From the NCBI GenBank assembly GCA_016234115.1, contig JACRHD010000032.1, positions 1 through 38,970 of the forward strand: a stretch of DNA of 38,970 nucleotides. The letters are read 5' to 3'. The notes under the pieces are model-generated. The model was not told the origin of the DNA. It saw only the letters and a list, made by a program, of their open reading frames with translations, and did no database searches. A program made the position numbers and the translations under genes. The stretch is from Nitrospirota bacterium. GTDB lineage: Bacteria; Nitrospirota; Thermodesulfovibrionia; UBA6902. Positions within the stretch are counted from its first letter, which is position 1. Each line of letters starts with the position of its first letter. This document shows, piece by piece, positions 1 through 9,021 of this stretch.

Positions 1-329
1 AATATCCCCCCGGTCATGTTTGACCCCTTGCCGTTTACCCATGCCTCTATCGTGATCTCACCGTTCCCTATATCAGGCAGTCTGCTGCCGGTAAACTGTA
101 TCCTGCCCTCAGCCGCCCCGCTGAAATCTATCGCGTTGTCCTCACAGGCATCCCCCACGCCGTCTCCATCCGAATCGGCCTGTTCAGGATTATAAGAGCT
201 GACGCAGTTATCCACACTATCTGGAATGCCATCCCCATCGATATCCGTTGTCTGAGCCGCCCCTTCAAAGGCGATACCTATCCCCGCAATTAAAAAAACC
301 AGTATGATAGTTGCGATTTTTTCAAACAT
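1..329 (-). CDS. Secreted protein with thrombospondin type 3 repeat, 5' part only
   Basis: This is the N-terminal 109 or so residues of an exported protein that runs off the left window edge. It starts at the ATG at 329-327, preceded by the strong ribosome binding site GAGGGAGGA. Residues 1-26 form a typical signal peptide (MFEKIATIILVFLIAGIGIAF...). Next comes a thrombospondin type 3 calcium-binding repeat, with TDIDGDGIPDSVDNC and ADSDGDGVGDAC as the two Asp-rich loops. The last visible part (GEITIEAWVNGKG) looks like the start of a LamG/concanavalin-like jelly-roll domain. Such proteins are usually surface or extracellular adhesion or carbohydrate-binding proteins. The exact role cannot be told from this fragment. 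Confidence 0.75.
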   Translation of the reverse strand, partial: MFEKIATIILVFLIAGIGIAFEGAAQTTDIDGDGIPDSVDNCVSSYNPEQADSDGDGVGDACEDNAIDFSGAAEGRIQFTGSRLPDIGNGEITIEAWVNGKGSNMTGGI

Positions 330-468
330 AGTCCTCCCTCAGGTAAGGTTCCAAAGTTAGCGTCAGATATAAATATATTAAACAAACGAAATAGCCCAGA
401 GTAAAATGATTATACATTGCGGAATATAAGGGAAAGCAACCTACTTATACTGGTTATAAGAATTTTAA

Positions 469-488
469 ATTTGCGCGATTGCGCAAAT
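469..488 (-). terminator. Hairpin terminator after tRNA-Leu
   Basis: Perfect 8-bp inverted repeat (ATTTGCGC / GCGCAAAT) with a 4-nt loop, 13 bp downstream of the tRNA 3' end on the minus strand. It is followed by TTTAAAATTCTT. This fits an intrinsic terminator, although the U tract is interrupted. Confidence 0.5.
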
Positions 489-501
489 AGGACAATAGAA
501 A

Positions 502-586
502 TGGTGCCGAAGGCGGGACTCGAACCCGCATGGATTGCTCCACACGCCCCTCAAACGTGCGTGTCTACCAGTTCCACCACTTCGGC
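502..586 (-). tRNA. tRNA-Leu (GAG anticodon)
   Basis: On the minus strand a class II tRNA folds cleanly. The 7-bp acceptor stem is GCCGAAG/CTTCGGC, and the D-loop carries GGTAGAC. The anticodon stem is CACGT/GCGTG with loop TTGAGGG, so the anticodon is GAG. A variable arm (TGGAGCAATCCA) forms its own stem, and the T arm has GGTTCGAGTCCC. The CCA tail is encoded (502-504). The long variable arm, the leucine-type acceptor and the anticodon all agree on tRNA-Leu reading CUC/CUU. Confidence 0.96.
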
Positions 587-619
587 ATTTCCTGATTATG
601 CACTTATACAGCGATAGTA

Positions 620-649
620 ATTATAAAATACCGGACTGACCCAATACAA
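620..649 (-). promoter_or_regulatory. Putative sigma70 promoter of tRNA-Leu
   Basis: On the minus strand TTGTAT (-35, 649-644) is followed after 18 nt by a perfect TATAAT (-10, 625-620). Predicted transcription would start near 613, about 27 nt before the mature tRNA 5' end, a normal leader for a tRNA precursor. Confidence 0.5.
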
Positions 650-700
650 GCCTCTGCGCTTATGCTTGCTGAATAATTAACAGGCAGTATCCAAAAGTTT

Positions 701-803
701 GTCATTCCCGCAGTTGGTAAGCGGGAACCCGGAAAGATAAGGCACTGGATGCCCGACGACGGACCCCCGATTACGCCATTCAGGGGCGGGCTTCGGGTAT
801 GAC
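701..803. repeat. Intergenic palindromic repeat, family A (degenerate copy)
   Basis: Begins with GTCATTCCCGC and ends with CGGGTATGAC, the same outer ends as the better copies at 4273, 9022, 24540 and 27607. The interior is degenerate. It fills most of the gap between the tRNA and the PilZ gene, which shows no convincing ORF. Confidence 0.6.
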
Positions 804-867
804 GAATAAATCTCTACCCTGCCGGCACTGAAGGTCATAGACAAGATTCCCAGGGTCAATGATTCAG

Positions 868-1194
868 CTACTCAAGGAGCGACTGGATATAATTGATATA
901 GTCCGAAGGAGGCGCCATGATCTCTACTCCCATGCCTTTTTGCATGCCTGCGTCGGGAGGAGTGACCGGTTTTATGCTTCTTATGACCTTGCCGCTGATG
1001 GTAAGCGCCTCGGCATTGGGCAGGTTCAGTTTGATGTCTATAGTGCTTCCCGGCTCGATCCCCTTGCAGGTAGCAATGAACATGCCGTTTGCCGACAAGT
1101 CATTCGTGATGGCCGTATTTTCGGCGGTCGAGTTGAACTTCACTTCCAGCCGCTTTGCCACCCTAAGGGACTTTCTTCTGTCGTTAAATGTCAT
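868..1194 (-). CDS. PilZ-domain protein (putative c-di-GMP receptor)
   Basis: Protein of 108 residues that is essentially one PilZ domain. The N-terminal RRKSLR matches the RxxxR nucleotide-binding motif, and DLSANGMF about 30 residues later matches (D/N)xSxxG. Together these bind cyclic di-GMP in this family. A short beta-barrel follows (VIRSIKP...GMGVEIM). The ATG at 1194 is preferred; a TTG two codons upstream would also keep the frame. The gene lies 57 bp after nuoN on the same strand, so it may be read as the tail of the nuo transcript, with no obvious terminator between. Isolated PilZ domains of this size usually act as adaptors for motility, secretion or exopolysaccharide; the partner is unknown here. 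Confidence 0.85.
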   Translation of the reverse strand: MTFNDRRKSLRVAKRLEVKFNSTAENTAITNDLSANGMFIATCKGIEPGSTIDIKLNLPNAEALTISGKVIRSIKPVTPPDAGMQKGMGVEIMAPPSDYINYIQSLLE

Positions 1195-1250
1195 AGTCAA
1201 AAATACTAAAAAGCGTCTGATTAGTCAAGCAAAAAAATCGAAGCCCGGCA

Positions 1251-2702
1251 TCAACCCGGAATCGAGACCCTTACGAGGTCAAGCAATAAAGACGGGAAAA
1301 CGCCGATAACAAGGACCATTACGGCCGTGATCGCGAGCGCAAAATTCATGGAATAAGAGGTAGTCAGGACAACGTCTTCTTTAGGATCTTTCATATACAT
1401 ATACATAACGATCCGCAGGTAAAAAAACGCTGAGATGACGCTGAAGATGACCGCGATGATCGCCAGATTCGTATGGCCTGAATTGATCGCCTCCATGAAC
1501 ACATAAAATTTACCGATAAACCCCGCTGTAGGAGGTATCCCCGTAAGCGAAAACATGAAGATGAGCATAAGGGCGGCTGCGAGGGGATGTCCCTTTGCAA
1601 GGCCCATGTAATCGTCTATACTCTCTCCCTGGAACCCTTCCCTTCTCAGCATTATAATGACGGCAAAGGCGCCGATATTCATAAACGTATAAATCATCAA
1701 ATAGTTCACAGTGCTCGTCAACCCGCCCGGCGTGCCCGCAATAATCCCCAACAGCATATAACCGGCATGGGCAATGGAACTGTAGGCAAGCATCCTCTTG
1801 ATGTTCGACTGGGCAAGGGCGATTACGCTCCCGGCGGCCATGGTAATGACGGCAAGCGGGATGAGAACGGCGTTCCACTGGACGTGCATGCTTCCGAATG
1901 CCTCAAACAACACACGCCCGAGGACTGCGAACCCGGCGGCCTTCGGGCCCACGGACATAAACGCGGTTATGGATGTGGGGGCGCCTTCGTATACATCGGG
2001 GGCCCACATATGAAACGGGACGAGCGCGATCTTGAACCCGAACGAAACAATGAGGAAAATAAGACCGAGAAAGACAATCGGGCTGTCGGCGATGTTTAAT
2101 GCCTGCAGCGACGCGGCTATTTCTTTGAGGTTGGTGGTCCCTGTAAGCCCGTAGGTCAGCGATATCCCGTACAGGAGGAATGCCGAGGAGAAAGCGCCCA
2201 GGAAAAAGTATTTGAGGGCGGCTTCATTTGAGCGGAGCTGTTTCCTCATAAGGCCCGCAAGGATATAGGTGGAAAGGGCCATCAGCTCAAGCCCTAAATA
2301 AAGCACGATCAGGTCTGCGGCTGAAGCCATGATCATCATGCCCGAGGTAGAGAAAAGGAGGAGCGCGTAATATTCCCCGTAAGATGCCTTTTCCACTGCC
2401 ATATATTTAAGAGAAATACACATGGTCAGGATGACGTTCACGTAGAAAATCAGCTTGAAGAAGTTTGCGTACCCGTCAAGGACAAACATATTCGCGAAGG
2501 CCTGTCCCGGCCCGTTTATGCCGAACAGCTTGAAGGTGCCGTAGAGGGCGACAAGCGTGCCCGCGATGCCGACGGCGGCCATGACCTCTTTCTTTTTTAC
2601 GATCAGCTCCAGCAGCAGCAGTATCAACGCTATACATATAACGGTAAGTTCCGGGATGATCAGCCTTAAACCTGACAGGCCCACAAGGTCGGTCGTTTCC
2701 AT
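1251..2702 (-). CDS. nuoN: NADH-quinone oxidoreductase subunit N
   Basis: Membrane subunit of complex I, 483 residues, one of the three antiporter-like proton-pumping subunits. It is almost entirely hydrophobic with about 14 predicted membrane helices. Family hallmarks include the YEGAPTSITAFMSVGPKAA stretch holding the conserved pumping lysine, SNIKRMLAYSSIAHAGYML, and FSLTGIPPTAGFIGK. The ATG overlaps the stop of nuoM by one base (TGATG), so translation is probably coupled. It is the last of the 14 nuo genes. Confidence 0.97.
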   Translation of the reverse strand: METTDLVGLSGLRLIIPELTVICIALILLLLELIVKKKEVMAAVGIAGTLVALYGTFKLFGINGPGQAFANMFVLDGYANFFKLIFYVNVILTMCISLKYMAVEKASYGEYYALLLFSTSGMMIMASAADLIVLYLGLELMALSTYILAGLMRKQLRSNEAALKYFFLGAFSSAFLLYGISLTYGLTGTTNLKEIAASLQALNIADSPIVFLGLIFLIVSFGFKIALVPFHMWAPDVYEGAPTSITAFMSVGPKAAGFAVLGRVLFEAFGSMHVQWNAVLIPLAVITMAAGSVIALAQSNIKRMLAYSSIAHAGYMLLGIIAGTPGGLTSTVNYLMIYTFMNIGAFAVIIMLRREGFQGESIDDYMGLAKGHPLAAALMLIFMFSLTGIPPTAGFIGKFYVFMEAINSGHTNLAIIAVIFSVISAFFYLRIVMYMYMKDPKEDVVLTTSYSMNFALAITAVMVLVIGVFPSLLLDLVRVSIPG

Positions 2703-4249
2703 CAGAAAATCTCCTTAAGCTGAGCTATTAAAGTCTCTTTGCCGGCATAAGCGCTCATATTCACGTCCTGAAGCAAATGCTCCACCGACGCATGCATGTA
2801 ACTGAGCAACACGTTCGGGTAGAACCCGATCCAGAATATCAGTATGATCAGGGGCGCCAGGGTGACAACCTCTCTCAGATCCAGGTCCCTGACTGGATGA
2901 CGGCCCGAGGGGCCGTAATCGGGATCAGGGGTCTGCCAGAAGACCTTCTGGTAGAGCCAGAGCATATACCCGGCGCCGAGTATGACCCCCGTGGCCGCGA
3001 GAACGCCGTAAAGCTTCTGGGCCTTGAAGGCGCCGAACAGTATCAGAAACTCGCCGATGAAACCGTTCGTGCCGGGCAGCCCGATGGAAGCAAACGTGAG
3101 TATGATAAAAAGCCCGGCATACCATGGAACAACTGTGGCAAAACCGCCGTAATCCGCTATCACCCTTGTGTGGGTCCTCTCATAAATCATCCCTATCATA
3201 AGGAACAGCGCGCCTGTGACTATGCCGTGGTTGACCATCTGGAGAATCCCCCCCTCCACTCCCTGGGCATTAAGGGCGAAAATGCCTAATGTGACAAATC
3301 CCATGTGACTGACGCTGGAATAAGCGATGAGACGCTTCAGGTCTTTCTGTGCCAGACACACCAGCGCGCCGTAGATGATCCCGATGACCGACAATATGAA
3401 TATCGGTTTGACGAACATCCTTGTCGCATCCGGGAACATGGGCATTGAAAACCGGAGAAAACCGTATGCTCCCATCTTCAGAAGGACGCCCGCAAGGATA
3501 ACGCTGCCGGCCGTGGGCGCCTCTGTATGGGCATCAGGCAGCCACGTATGAAAGGGAAACATCGGGACCTTTACCGCAAACGCAGCGAAGAACGCTAAGA
3601 ACAGCCAGAACTGGAGCTGCAGCGGGTACTGAAGGCTGCTGAGCGTCAGGATGTCCAGGGTCCCGCCGGCGGTGAAATAAAGCACAACGATGCCGACAAG
3701 CATGAGCACGCTGCCGACAAGCGTATAAAGAAAAAACTTGATCGCGGCGTAGACCCTCTGCGGTCCGCCCCAGACGCCGATTAAAAGGAACATGGGTATG
3801 AGCATGGCTTCCCAGAAGATATAGAAGAGGAAGAAATCCAGGGCCACGAACACGCCTAACATTCCCGCCTCCAGCGCGAGGACCGCGGTGTGGAATTCCT
3901 TTGCCTTGTTCTCTATCGCCTTCCATGAGACAAGGACGCTGAGGACGCTGAGCATCGTCGTCAGAAAGATAAAAAGGACGCTGATGCCGTCGATCCCTAT
4001 GAAGTAATTGATTCCCCAGGAAGGGATCCATTCGTGTCTTTCGACAAACTGCATTTTGTAAGTCGTCTTGTCGAAATTAGTCAACAGCGGAAGAGATATG
4101 ACAAAGGTCGCAACGGTCGTCAACAGGGTCGTGACCCTTATCAGGCCCGCGTTTCTCATGAAGAGCAGAAGCAGCGCGCCCGCAACGGGCAGGAACACCG
4201 TGTACGTGAGAATCGGGTAGCTAAGCTGGTTGAGTATTATATTTTCCAT
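2702..4249 (-). CDS. nuoM: NADH-quinone oxidoreductase subunit M
   Basis: Second antiporter-like pumping subunit of complex I, 515 residues. Diagnostic segments are the membrane glutamate region FYIFWEAMLIPMFLLIGVWG, the helix LPDAHTEAPTAGSVILAG followed by VLLKMGAYG, and DLKRLIAYSSVSHMGFV. The length is normal for NuoM. The start at 4249 gives MENIILNQLSYPIL, as expected for the family. It is separated from nuoL by a 143-bp spacer filled by a family A palindrome and overlaps nuoN by one base. Confidence 0.97.
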   Translation of the reverse strand: MENIILNQLSYPILTYTVFLPVAGALLLLFMRNAGLIRVTTLLTTVATFVISLPLLTNFDKTTYKMQFVERHEWIPSWGINYFIGIDGISVLFIFLTTMLSVLSVLVSWKAIENKAKEFHTAVLALEAGMLGVFVALDFFLFYIFWEAMLIPMFLLIGVWGGPQRVYAAIKFFLYTLVGSVLMLVGIVVLYFTAGGTLDILTLSSLQYPLQLQFWLFLAFFAAFAVKVPMFPFHTWLPDAHTEAPTAGSVILAGVLLKMGAYGFLRFSMPMFPDATRMFVKPIFILSVIGIIYGALVCLAQKDLKRLIAYSSVSHMGFVTLGIFALNAQGVEGGILQMVNHGIVTGALFLMIGMIYERTHTRVIADYGGFATVVPWYAGLFIILTFASIGLPGTNGFIGEFLILFGAFKAQKLYGVLAATGVILGAGYMLWLYQKVFWQTPDPDYGPSGRHPVRDLDLREVVTLAPLIILIFWIGFYPNVLLSYMHASVEHLLQDVNMSAYAGKETLIAQLKEIF

Positions 4250-4272
4250 AGTTAATTTACCTTGTCTGTTCC

Positions 4273-4343
4273 GTCATTCCCGCGAAGGCGGGAATCCAGG
4301 TTAAATAAGGAAATGGATTCCCGATTTTTACCTCGGGAATGAC
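4273..4343. repeat. Family A palindromic repeat in the nuoL/nuoM junction
   Basis: Bounded by GTCATTCCCGC and CGGGAATGAC, with two internal copies of the GGATTCC/GGAATCC core, so the element can fold as a double hairpin. It occupies the centre of the 143-bp spacer. Confidence 0.85.
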
Positions 4344-4392
4344 AATCCTATTGTACGTTCGGGTCAAGACGCTTTATTTATTCTCCAATCCT

Positions 4393-6315
4393 CTATTTCA
4401 TAAAAATCATATACCCTATTATCGCAAGCGCTCCAAGCGCCATCGCGAGTCCATAATTTGACAGATGCCCTGTCTGCACCTGCCTGAATTTCCTGCTGAA
4501 CGCGCCTATCAGCGCCGGCACTCCGTTGACGATCCCTTCTATTATCTTTATGTCGATAAAACCGAGAACCACCTTGTCCGATGCCTTGATGACCGGCTGG
4601 ACAAGCGTCTTGCTGTATAGTTCATCTACATAGTATTTGTTGAACAGCAGATTGTACACCGGCTTGAACATTTCTCCGACCTTTTTCGGCAGTTCAGGAC
4701 TCTTAATGTACATCCTGTACGCGATAAACCACCCTCCCAGCGCAACCAGCACGGAACCGGCCATGACCATCATCTCCTCTGCGTGCGACCCTTCGCTGTG
4801 AGGATGTCCCAGCACAGGGGCGAGGAATTCACCTATCCTGTCGCCGTGCTCCATCAGCAGGGGCGGAATCCCCACATAGCCGGCGAATATCGCCCCGACA
4901 GCGAGAAACATCAGGGGGACCGTTATCACCTTGGGCGATTCATGCAGGTGGTGCTCCTGTTCATGCGTGCCGCGGAACTTGCCGTGGAAGGTCAGGAATA
5001 TAAGCCTCCATGAATAGAAGGATGTCAGCAGCGCAGCGACTGTACCGAGAAGCCAGAGGAATTTTCCCGTGTCCCCTCCGAGATACGCCCTGTAAAGGAT
5101 CTCGTCTTTACTGAAGAAGCCCGCCAGTCCGGGGATGCCGGTTATGCTCAGCGTGGCTATGATGAACACCGCGTAAGTTATGGGCATATATTTTTTGAGG
5201 CCGCCCATCTTTTGCATGTTCTGCTCATCGTGCAAGGCGTGGATGACGCTTCCTGAGCCTAAGAAGAGCAGCGCCTTGAAGTACGCATGAGTATAAAGAT
5301 GGAATATACCAGCCGAGTACGCGCCCACACCGAGGGCTAAAAACATGTAGCCTAACTGGCTTACCGTCGAATACGCTATCACCCGTTTTATATCGTTCTG
5401 CACCAGGCCGATAGTCGCCGCGAATATCGCGGTAAGGCCGCCTACAATCGCCACGGTGTTCATTGCCGTGTGGGAGAGGTTGAACAGCGGGTTACAGCGG
5501 GCGACCATAAAAACGCCGGCCGTGACCATTGTGGCCGCGTGGATGAGAGCGGACACGGGTGTCGGCCCCTCCATCGCATCCGGCAGCCAGACGTGCAGCG
5601 GCAACTGGGCGGACTTGCCGACCGCGCCGCAGAAGAGCAGCAGACATATCACCGTTATAAGATCATAATCCGTCCCTAAAATATTTATGGTCTGTCCGAC
5701 AACGCTGCCGGCGTTGCTGAACACCTGGACATAATCAATGCTTCCATAGGTAAGGAAGATGAGTATTACGCCGAGGCCGAAGCCGAAGTCCCCGAACCGG
5801 TTGACGATAAAGGCCTTCTTCCCGGCGTCGGCGGCGGATTTCTTGTGAAACCAGAAGCCGATGAGGAAATACGAACAGAGGCCGACCGCCTCCCATCCGA
5901 AATAAAGGAGGAGGAAGTTGTTCGCCATGACCAGCATGAGCATGGAAAAGACGAACAGGCTCAGGTAGGCGAAAAACCTGTAATACCCCCCGTCGCCGTG
6001 CATATACCCTATTGAGTAAATGAATATGAGCGTGCTGATGGAAGTAACGACAATAAGCATTATCGACGTCAGTTGGTCGATGAGGAAACCGATGGACACA
6101 TGAAAATCGCCTGACACGATCCAGTCGTATATGTTGATATTGACGACGTTCCCCGCTGTCACGTCCATAAACGCGCTTACAGCGAGGATGAAAGACCCCG
6201 CAACAGCCGGAACGGCAATCCAGTGCGCCTTGTCCTTTATAAAATTCCTGCCGAAAAGGATGTTGATGATGAAAGACAGCAGCGGCAGCAATGGTATCAA
6301 TGTGTATTTCAGCAT
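4393..6315 (-). CDS. nuoL: NADH-quinone oxidoreductase subunit L
   Basis: Largest antiporter-like pumping subunit of complex I, 640 residues, with the long C-terminal lateral helix typical of NuoL (the last 100 or so residues after the histidine-rich loop HEQEHHLHESPK). Signatures include LLYFGWEAVGLCSYFLIGFW, WLPDAMEGPTPVSALIHAAT, DIKRVIAYSTVSQLGYM and ITGIPGLAGFFSKDEI. The ATG at 6315 gives MLKYTLIPLLPLLSF, the usual NuoL N-terminus. Flanked by a family B repeat (5' side) and a family A repeat (3' side). Confidence 0.97.
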   Translation of the reverse strand: MLKYTLIPLLPLLSFIINILFGRNFIKDKAHWIAVPAVAGSFILAVSAFMDVTAGNVVNINIYDWIVSGDFHVSIGFLIDQLTSIMLIVVTSISTLIFIYSIGYMHGDGGYYRFFAYLSLFVFSMLMLVMANNFLLLYFGWEAVGLCSYFLIGFWFHKKSAADAGKKAFIVNRFGDFGFGLGVILIFLTYGSIDYVQVFSNAGSVVGQTINILGTDYDLITVICLLLFCGAVGKSAQLPLHVWLPDAMEGPTPVSALIHAATMVTAGVFMVARCNPLFNLSHTAMNTVAIVGGLTAIFAATIGLVQNDIKRVIAYSTVSQLGYMFLALGVGAYSAGIFHLYTHAYFKALLFLGSGSVIHALHDEQNMQKMGGLKKYMPITYAVFIIATLSITGIPGLAGFFSKDEILYRAYLGGDTGKFLWLLGTVAALLTSFYSWRLIFLTFHGKFRGTHEQEHHLHESPKVITVPLMFLAVGAIFAGYVGIPPLLMEHGDRIGEFLAPVLGHPHSEGSHAEEMMVMAGSVLVALGGWFIAYRMYIKSPELPKKVGEMFKPVYNLLFNKYYVDELYSKTLVQPVIKASDKVVLGFIDIKIIEGIVNGVPALIGAFSRKFRQVQTGHLSNYGLAMALGALAIIGYMIFMK

Positions 6316-6326
6316 ACGTTTCCCTC

Positions 6327-6419
6327 AGGGTTCGAGGGTTCAAGGGGCCGAGGGGTCAAGTGAAACACAACTGCTGCGCCGTCACTTGAACCCTTGTACC
6401 CTCGAACCCTTGGACCCTT
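6327..6419. repeat. Family B inverted repeat in the nuoK/nuoL junction
   Basis: Left arm rich in AGGGTTCGAGGGTTCAAGG-type words, right arm in the complement (TTGAACCCTTG, CTCGAACCCTTGG). They form a long imperfect hairpin that fills the 112-bp spacer. Confidence 0.85.
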
Positions 6420-6427
6420 ATTCATTG

Positions 6428-6730
6428 TCATCCTTTCAGCAAATTTATCTCATCCACCTTGATGGTGGGGTTGTTCCTGTAAAAGGCTATTAATATCGCC
6501 AGACCGATGGCGGCCTCAGCAGCCGCTACCGTGATGATGAAGAAGACGAGTATCTGGCCCCTCATGGACTGTAAATAATGGCTGAAGGCCGCGAGGCTGA
6601 TGTTCACGGAATTCAGCATGAGCTCCAGGGACATAAAAACAATAATCAGATTGCGCCGTGCAAGGAAACCGAACACGCCTATACTGAACACTATCGCGCT
6701 GAGAACTATATACCAGCTTAACGGGACCAT
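6428..6730 (-). CDS. nuoK: NADH-quinone oxidoreductase subunit K
   Basis: Small membrane subunit of complex I, 100 residues with three helices, homologous to MrpC. Family features: [21 protein letters not shown], containing the conserved membrane glutamate of helix 2, and [19 protein letters not shown], with the second glutamate. Length and the start at 6730 ([21 protein letters not shown]) match the family. It lies between nuoJ and nuoL, each junction carrying a repeat. Confidence 0.97.
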   Translation of the reverse strand: MVPLSWYIVLSAIVFSIGVFGFLARRNLIIVFMSLELMLNSVNISLAAFSHYLQSMRGQILVFFIITVAAAEAAIGLAILIAFYRNNPTIKVDEINLLKG

Positions 6731-6750
6731 GTCTCACTCCGTGAGAATTC

Positions 6751-6842
6751 AAAATTCAAAATTGAAAATTCAAAATTAATGTTGAATGTTGAACATTGAA
6801 TATTGAATGTTCCTGTTTTGAATCTTGAATCTTGAATCTTGA
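6751..6842. repeat. Family C AT-rich repeat in the nuoJ/nuoK junction
   Basis: Repeated AATTCAAAATT / TTGAATATT words followed by tandem TTGAATC heptamers. The arms are complementary (TTCAAAATTGAAAATTC against GAATCTTGAATCTTGAA), so a long AU-rich hairpin is possible. Confidence 0.75.
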
Positions 6843-6851
6843 ATTTGTTCT

Positions 6852-7367
6852 TCATTCCAGACTCCTCTTCGCCAGCACCACCGCGCCCACGATCGCCACG
6901 AGCAGTATAACCGACGCTATTTCAAAGGGCAGTAAGAATTCCGTATAGAGTACCTTCCCTACCGTCATGATATGCCCCTCCGATTTAACGGCCTCCACTG
7001 AATACTGCCCTAACTCAGGCAGCACGCCGATCTTGCCTACAATAAGGACGACAAATACTGCAAGGACGACCCCTATGGCCAGACCGAAAGGCCACTGCCC
7101 CTGGAACCTCTTTTCCGTCTCTTCCTTCCTGAGATTCAGCAGCATGATGACAAAGAGAAACAATACAAGAATGGCCCCGGCGTATATGATTATCTGTATT
7201 GCCGCAAGGAACTCCGCGTTCAGGAAAAGATAAAGCGAAGCTATATGTACAAAAAGAAGAAGCATCCACAATACGCTGTGGACCGGATTCTTCCTCGTCA
7301 CCACAAGCAGGGACAAAGCTACAATCGCGCCCGCGAAATAGGAAAAGAAGGCCTGCTGAATGGTCAT
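6852..7367 (-). CDS. nuoJ: NADH-quinone oxidoreductase subunit J
   Basis: Membrane subunit of complex I, 171 residues with five predicted helices. Typical NuoJ stretches are NPVHSVLWMLLLFVHIASLYLFLNAEFLAAIQIIIYAGAI (cited in part), with the flexible third helix, and LFLFVIMLLNLR. The ATG overlaps the nuoI stop as ATGA, so the two are probably translationally coupled. This is one of only two overlapping junctions in the operon. Confidence 0.96.
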   Translation of the reverse strand: MTIQQAFFSYFAGAIVALSLLVVTRKNPVHSVLWMLLLFVHIASLYLFLNAEFLAAIQIIIYAGAILVLFLFVIMLLNLRKEETEKRFQGQWPFGLAIGVVLAVFVVLIVGKIGVLPELGQYSVEAVKSEGHIMTVGKVLYTEFLLPFEIASVILLVAIVGAVVLAKRSLE

Positions 7368-7933
7368 TTCTTCGCCTCCTCCCCGCCGCGGGACTCTGCG
7401 TTTGCGGGGCCTGCCGGGGTCCCGAAATCGGAGGCCTTCGGCGCCCAGAATTTTTCAAAATATATTTTCCCCTTCTCGCCGGCCATGTACATGTCCCAGT
7501 TTTTCAGGAGACGCTCCTTGTCAAAATAAAATTCCTCTCTCGTAAAGCCTGAATACTCGTAGTGGTCGGTAAGCGCCACCGCGCCGAAGGGGCACGCCTC
7601 CACGCAAAGCCCGCAGAAGATACACCGCAATACTTCAATTTCATACCTGTCGACGATCTTCTTGTGATCGTCCCCTTCGCTTGTATACACATGAATGCAC
7701 TGCGAAGGGCACATGGCTGCGCAGAGCCCGCAGCCAACGCATTTCTCCTTACCGGTCTCGGGGTCCCTTACGAGGGCGTTGAGTCCCCTTGAGCCGGGGA
7801 AGGGCTCTCTTTTTTCCGTAGGATACTGCCTCGTCACTGCAGGGGCGAAAAAATGCTTCAGCGTAAGCGCAAGCCCCTTGAGTATCTCGAGGAAGATAAT
7901 TTTTCTTACAAATTCGTTAGCAGTCATAACCAA
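7364..7933 (-). CDS. nuoI: NADH-quinone oxidoreductase subunit I (2 x [4Fe-4S])
   Basis: Peripheral-arm ferredoxin-like subunit, 189 residues, carrying the two [4Fe-4S] clusters N6a and N6b that pass electrons toward the quinone site. The motifs are CVGCGLCAAMCPSQCI and CIFCGLCVEACPFGAV, both complete CxxCxxCxxxCP. The N-terminus has the amphipathic membrane-contacting helix (FLEILKGLALTLKHFF). The C-terminal tail after the second cluster is long, as in several anaerobes. Overlaps nuoJ by 4 bp. Confidence 0.97.
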   Translation of the reverse strand: MVMTANEFVRKIIFLEILKGLALTLKHFFAPAVTRQYPTEKREPFPGSRGLNALVRDPETGKEKCVGCGLCAAMCPSQCIHVYTSEGDDHKKIVDRYEIEVLRCIFCGLCVEACPFGAVALTDHYEYSGFTREEFYFDKERLLKNWDMYMAGEKGKIYFEKFWAPKASDFGTPAGPANAESRGGEEAKK

Positions 7934-7937
7934 TACC

Positions 7938-8014
7938 AGGGTCCGAGGGTCCAGGGGTTCCAGGGTTCAAGTGAAAGCCCTTGGCCCCTTGAACCCTCGA
8001 CCCCTTGAACCCTT
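7938..8014. repeat. Family B inverted repeat in the nuoH/nuoI junction
   Basis: GGGTCCGAGGGTCCAGGGG...TTCAAGTGAAA...CCCTTGAACCCTCGACCCC: complementary arms that fill the 88-bp spacer almost completely. Confidence 0.85.
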
Positions 8015-8021
8015 ATAATAT

Positions 8022-8999
8022 TTATTTCCATAATATCTTTATCAATCCCGTCACCACGACGTTCGCTAATGCCAGCGGTATAAACAGCTTCCATCCTAAA
8101 TTCATAAGCTGGTCGTACCTGTATCTCGGGAGCGTGGCCCTTATCCAGAAGTAAAAGAAGATACATCCGTATACCTTTAAAAGCAGCCAGATGACCTTTG
8201 GGACATTGGCGAATATCCCGAAGTCGGGACCGTTCCAGCCTCCGAGGAAGCATATGCTGCCGAGGGCGGACATAATGAACATCCCCGCGTATTCAGCCAT
8301 GAAAAACAGGCCGAAGCGCATGCCGCTGTATTCCGTAAAATAGCCCGCTACAAGCTCCGACTCCGCCTCTGGAAGATCAAACGGCGCCCTGTTCGTCTCC
8401 GCAATCGCGGACAGTACGAATATCAGGCACGCCACGGGCTGGGACCAGAGAAACCAGTGCCCTGACTGCGCCCTGACTATGTCGGAGAGATTGGCGCTGC
8501 CCGCAAGCATCATCACGCCCACCAGGCTCAGGCCCATAGAGATTTCATAGCTGATTACCTGCGCTGAAGACCTCAGCCCCCCGAGGAATGAATATTTTGA
8601 ATTGGAGGCCCATCCGGCAAGAATGATGCTGTACGCGCCGACTGAGGAAAGTGCGAGGATGTATAAAATCCCGATATTGAGATTGGCTATTGAAAAACCT
8701 TCCCATAAAGGTATCACCGCCAGCGAAGACAATACGGCGATCATGCCGATTATCGGCGCGATATAGAATATCGGCTTGTCCGCCTGGGAAGGGATGATGT
8801 CTTCCTTGAAGAACAGCTTCAGCCCGTCCGCAATCGGCTGGAGAAGGCCGTGCCAGCCTACCCTCATGGGGCCGAGTCTCGCCTGCATATGTCCTATCAC
8901 CTTGCGCTCAAAATACACGACGTAAGCTACGTGCAGCATGAGCACGCTGACAGCCGCGACTGTTTTGAATAATGTCCAGATTATAGTTGTAATATCCAT
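8022..8999 (-). CDS. nuoH: NADH-quinone oxidoreductase subunit H
   Basis: Membrane subunit that forms most of the quinone-binding chamber, 325 residues with about eight helices. Signature segments are YFERKVIGHMQARLGPMRVG, DGLKLFFKEDIIP and APFDLPEAESELVAGYFTEY, the loop that contacts the Q site. The ATG at 8999 (MDITTIIWTLFK) is chosen because the alternative ATG at 9026 lies inside the family A repeat, so those nine extra codons come from the repeat and are unlike family N-termini. Confidence 0.95.
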   Translation of the reverse strand: MDITTIIWTLFKTVAAVSVLMLHVAYVVYFERKVIGHMQARLGPMRVGWHGLLQPIADGLKLFFKEDIIPSQADKPIFYIAPIIGMIAVLSSLAVIPLWEGFSIANLNIGILYILALSSVGAYSIILAGWASNSKYSFLGGLRSSAQVISYEISMGLSLVGVMMLAGSANLSDIVRAQSGHWFLWSQPVACLIFVLSAIAETNRAPFDLPEAESELVAGYFTEYSGMRFGLFFMAEYAGMFIMSALGSICFLGGWNGPDFGIFANVPKVIWLLLKVYGCIFFYFWIRATLPRYRYDQLMNLGWKLFIPLALANVVVTGLIKILWK

Positions 9000-9021
9000 T
9001 TCAATCTCAGTTCCACTGAAC